Below are positions 42,401-42,413 of a stretch of 42,413 nt of DNA, one piece after another; the first letter of the stretch is position 1; every line of letters begins with the position of its first letter. The position numbers were made by a program, and so were the translations under genes. The notes beneath the pieces are model-generated. The model had not been told where the DNA came from. It did not search any database and was given only the letters and a program-made list of their open reading frames with translations. Source of the stretch: Clostridia bacterium (GTDB lineage Bacteria > Bacillota > Clostridia > Oscillospirales > CAG-272). Location of the stretch: NCBI GenBank assembly GCA_017455905.1, contig JAFTLQ010000033.1, positions 1 to 42,413 on the forward strand. Direction: 5' to 3'.

Positions 42401-42413
42401 ATGAAGTATCTGA
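42401..42413 (+). CDS. 5' end of a gene cut by the window edge
   Basis: ATG 42401 encodes Met-Lys-Tyr-Leu before the edge. AAAGGAAGGA lies 7 nt upstream and the promoter at 42286-42314 precedes it by 87 nt. An in-frame ATG at 42395 is too close to the ribosome binding site. Product cannot be told. Confidence 0.5.

Overview
The window looks like a chromosomal segment of a strictly anaerobic, fermentative member of the class Clostridia, probably a gut-type lineage near Oscillospirales or Christensenellales (inference). The evidence is Firmicutes gene order (nusB, xseA, xseB, tlyA, nadK, argR, recN in one run; murB, whiA and dnaE together), strong AGGAGG ribosome binding sites, sigma-A promoters with 17-nt spacers, an NADH-linked [FeFe] hydrogenase and a tetrahydrofolate riboswitch. 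I see no phage, insertion sequence, CRISPR array, tRNA or rRNA.

1-16300, minus strand: a compact housekeeping block. From its 5' end it carries nusB, a TsaD-like paralog, xseA, xseB, tlyA, nadK, argR, recN, murB, whiA and dnaE. A consensus promoter then precedes cvpA, a ClpE-type ATPase and mrp, ending at a strong terminator. Several genes overlap (nusB/tsaD-like, xseA/xseB, xseB/tlyA, murB/whiA). A dispersed-repeat-like element lies beyond the terminator.

16300-22700: single genes with their own promoters: a small membrane protein, ispE, gap with a palindrome in its promoter, a WecG/TagA glycosyltransferase, a YfcE phosphodiesterase, a DUF362 iron-sulfur protein and a class IV aminotransferase.

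22700-31220, plus strand: one long operon for an NADH-dependent, probably electron-bifurcating [FeFe] hydrogenase. The catalytic genes (NuoE/HydC-like, HndB-like, HydB, HydA) are split by a six-gene signalling-type cassette: DRTGG protein, RsbT-like ATPase, a sensory-type [FeFe] hydrogenase homolog, second DRTGG protein, PHP phosphoesterase and second histidine-kinase-type ATPase. The operon starts at an extended -10 promoter with a structured leader and ends at a perfect hairpin terminator. The cassette is the best candidate here for an incompletely understood system, plausibly linking H2 or redox state to hydrogenase activity.

31220-36400: an ABC exporter with its XRE-type membrane regulator behind an array of TTCTAC boxes, a divergent SGNH hydrolase, a second YfcE-like phosphoesterase, and a cluster of three small unknown proteins behind a promoter that resembles a sporulation (sigma-E/K) -10.

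36400-42413: a sigma-A promoter, a tetrahydrofolate riboswitch and a hairpin that sequesters the ribosome binding site precede a natural fusion of FolT (folate ECF transporter S component) with FolC (folylpolyglutamate synthase). A MIF-family tautomerase, an unknown methyltransferase-fold protein and a copper P-type ATPase follow. The window ends at the promoter and first codons of another gene.
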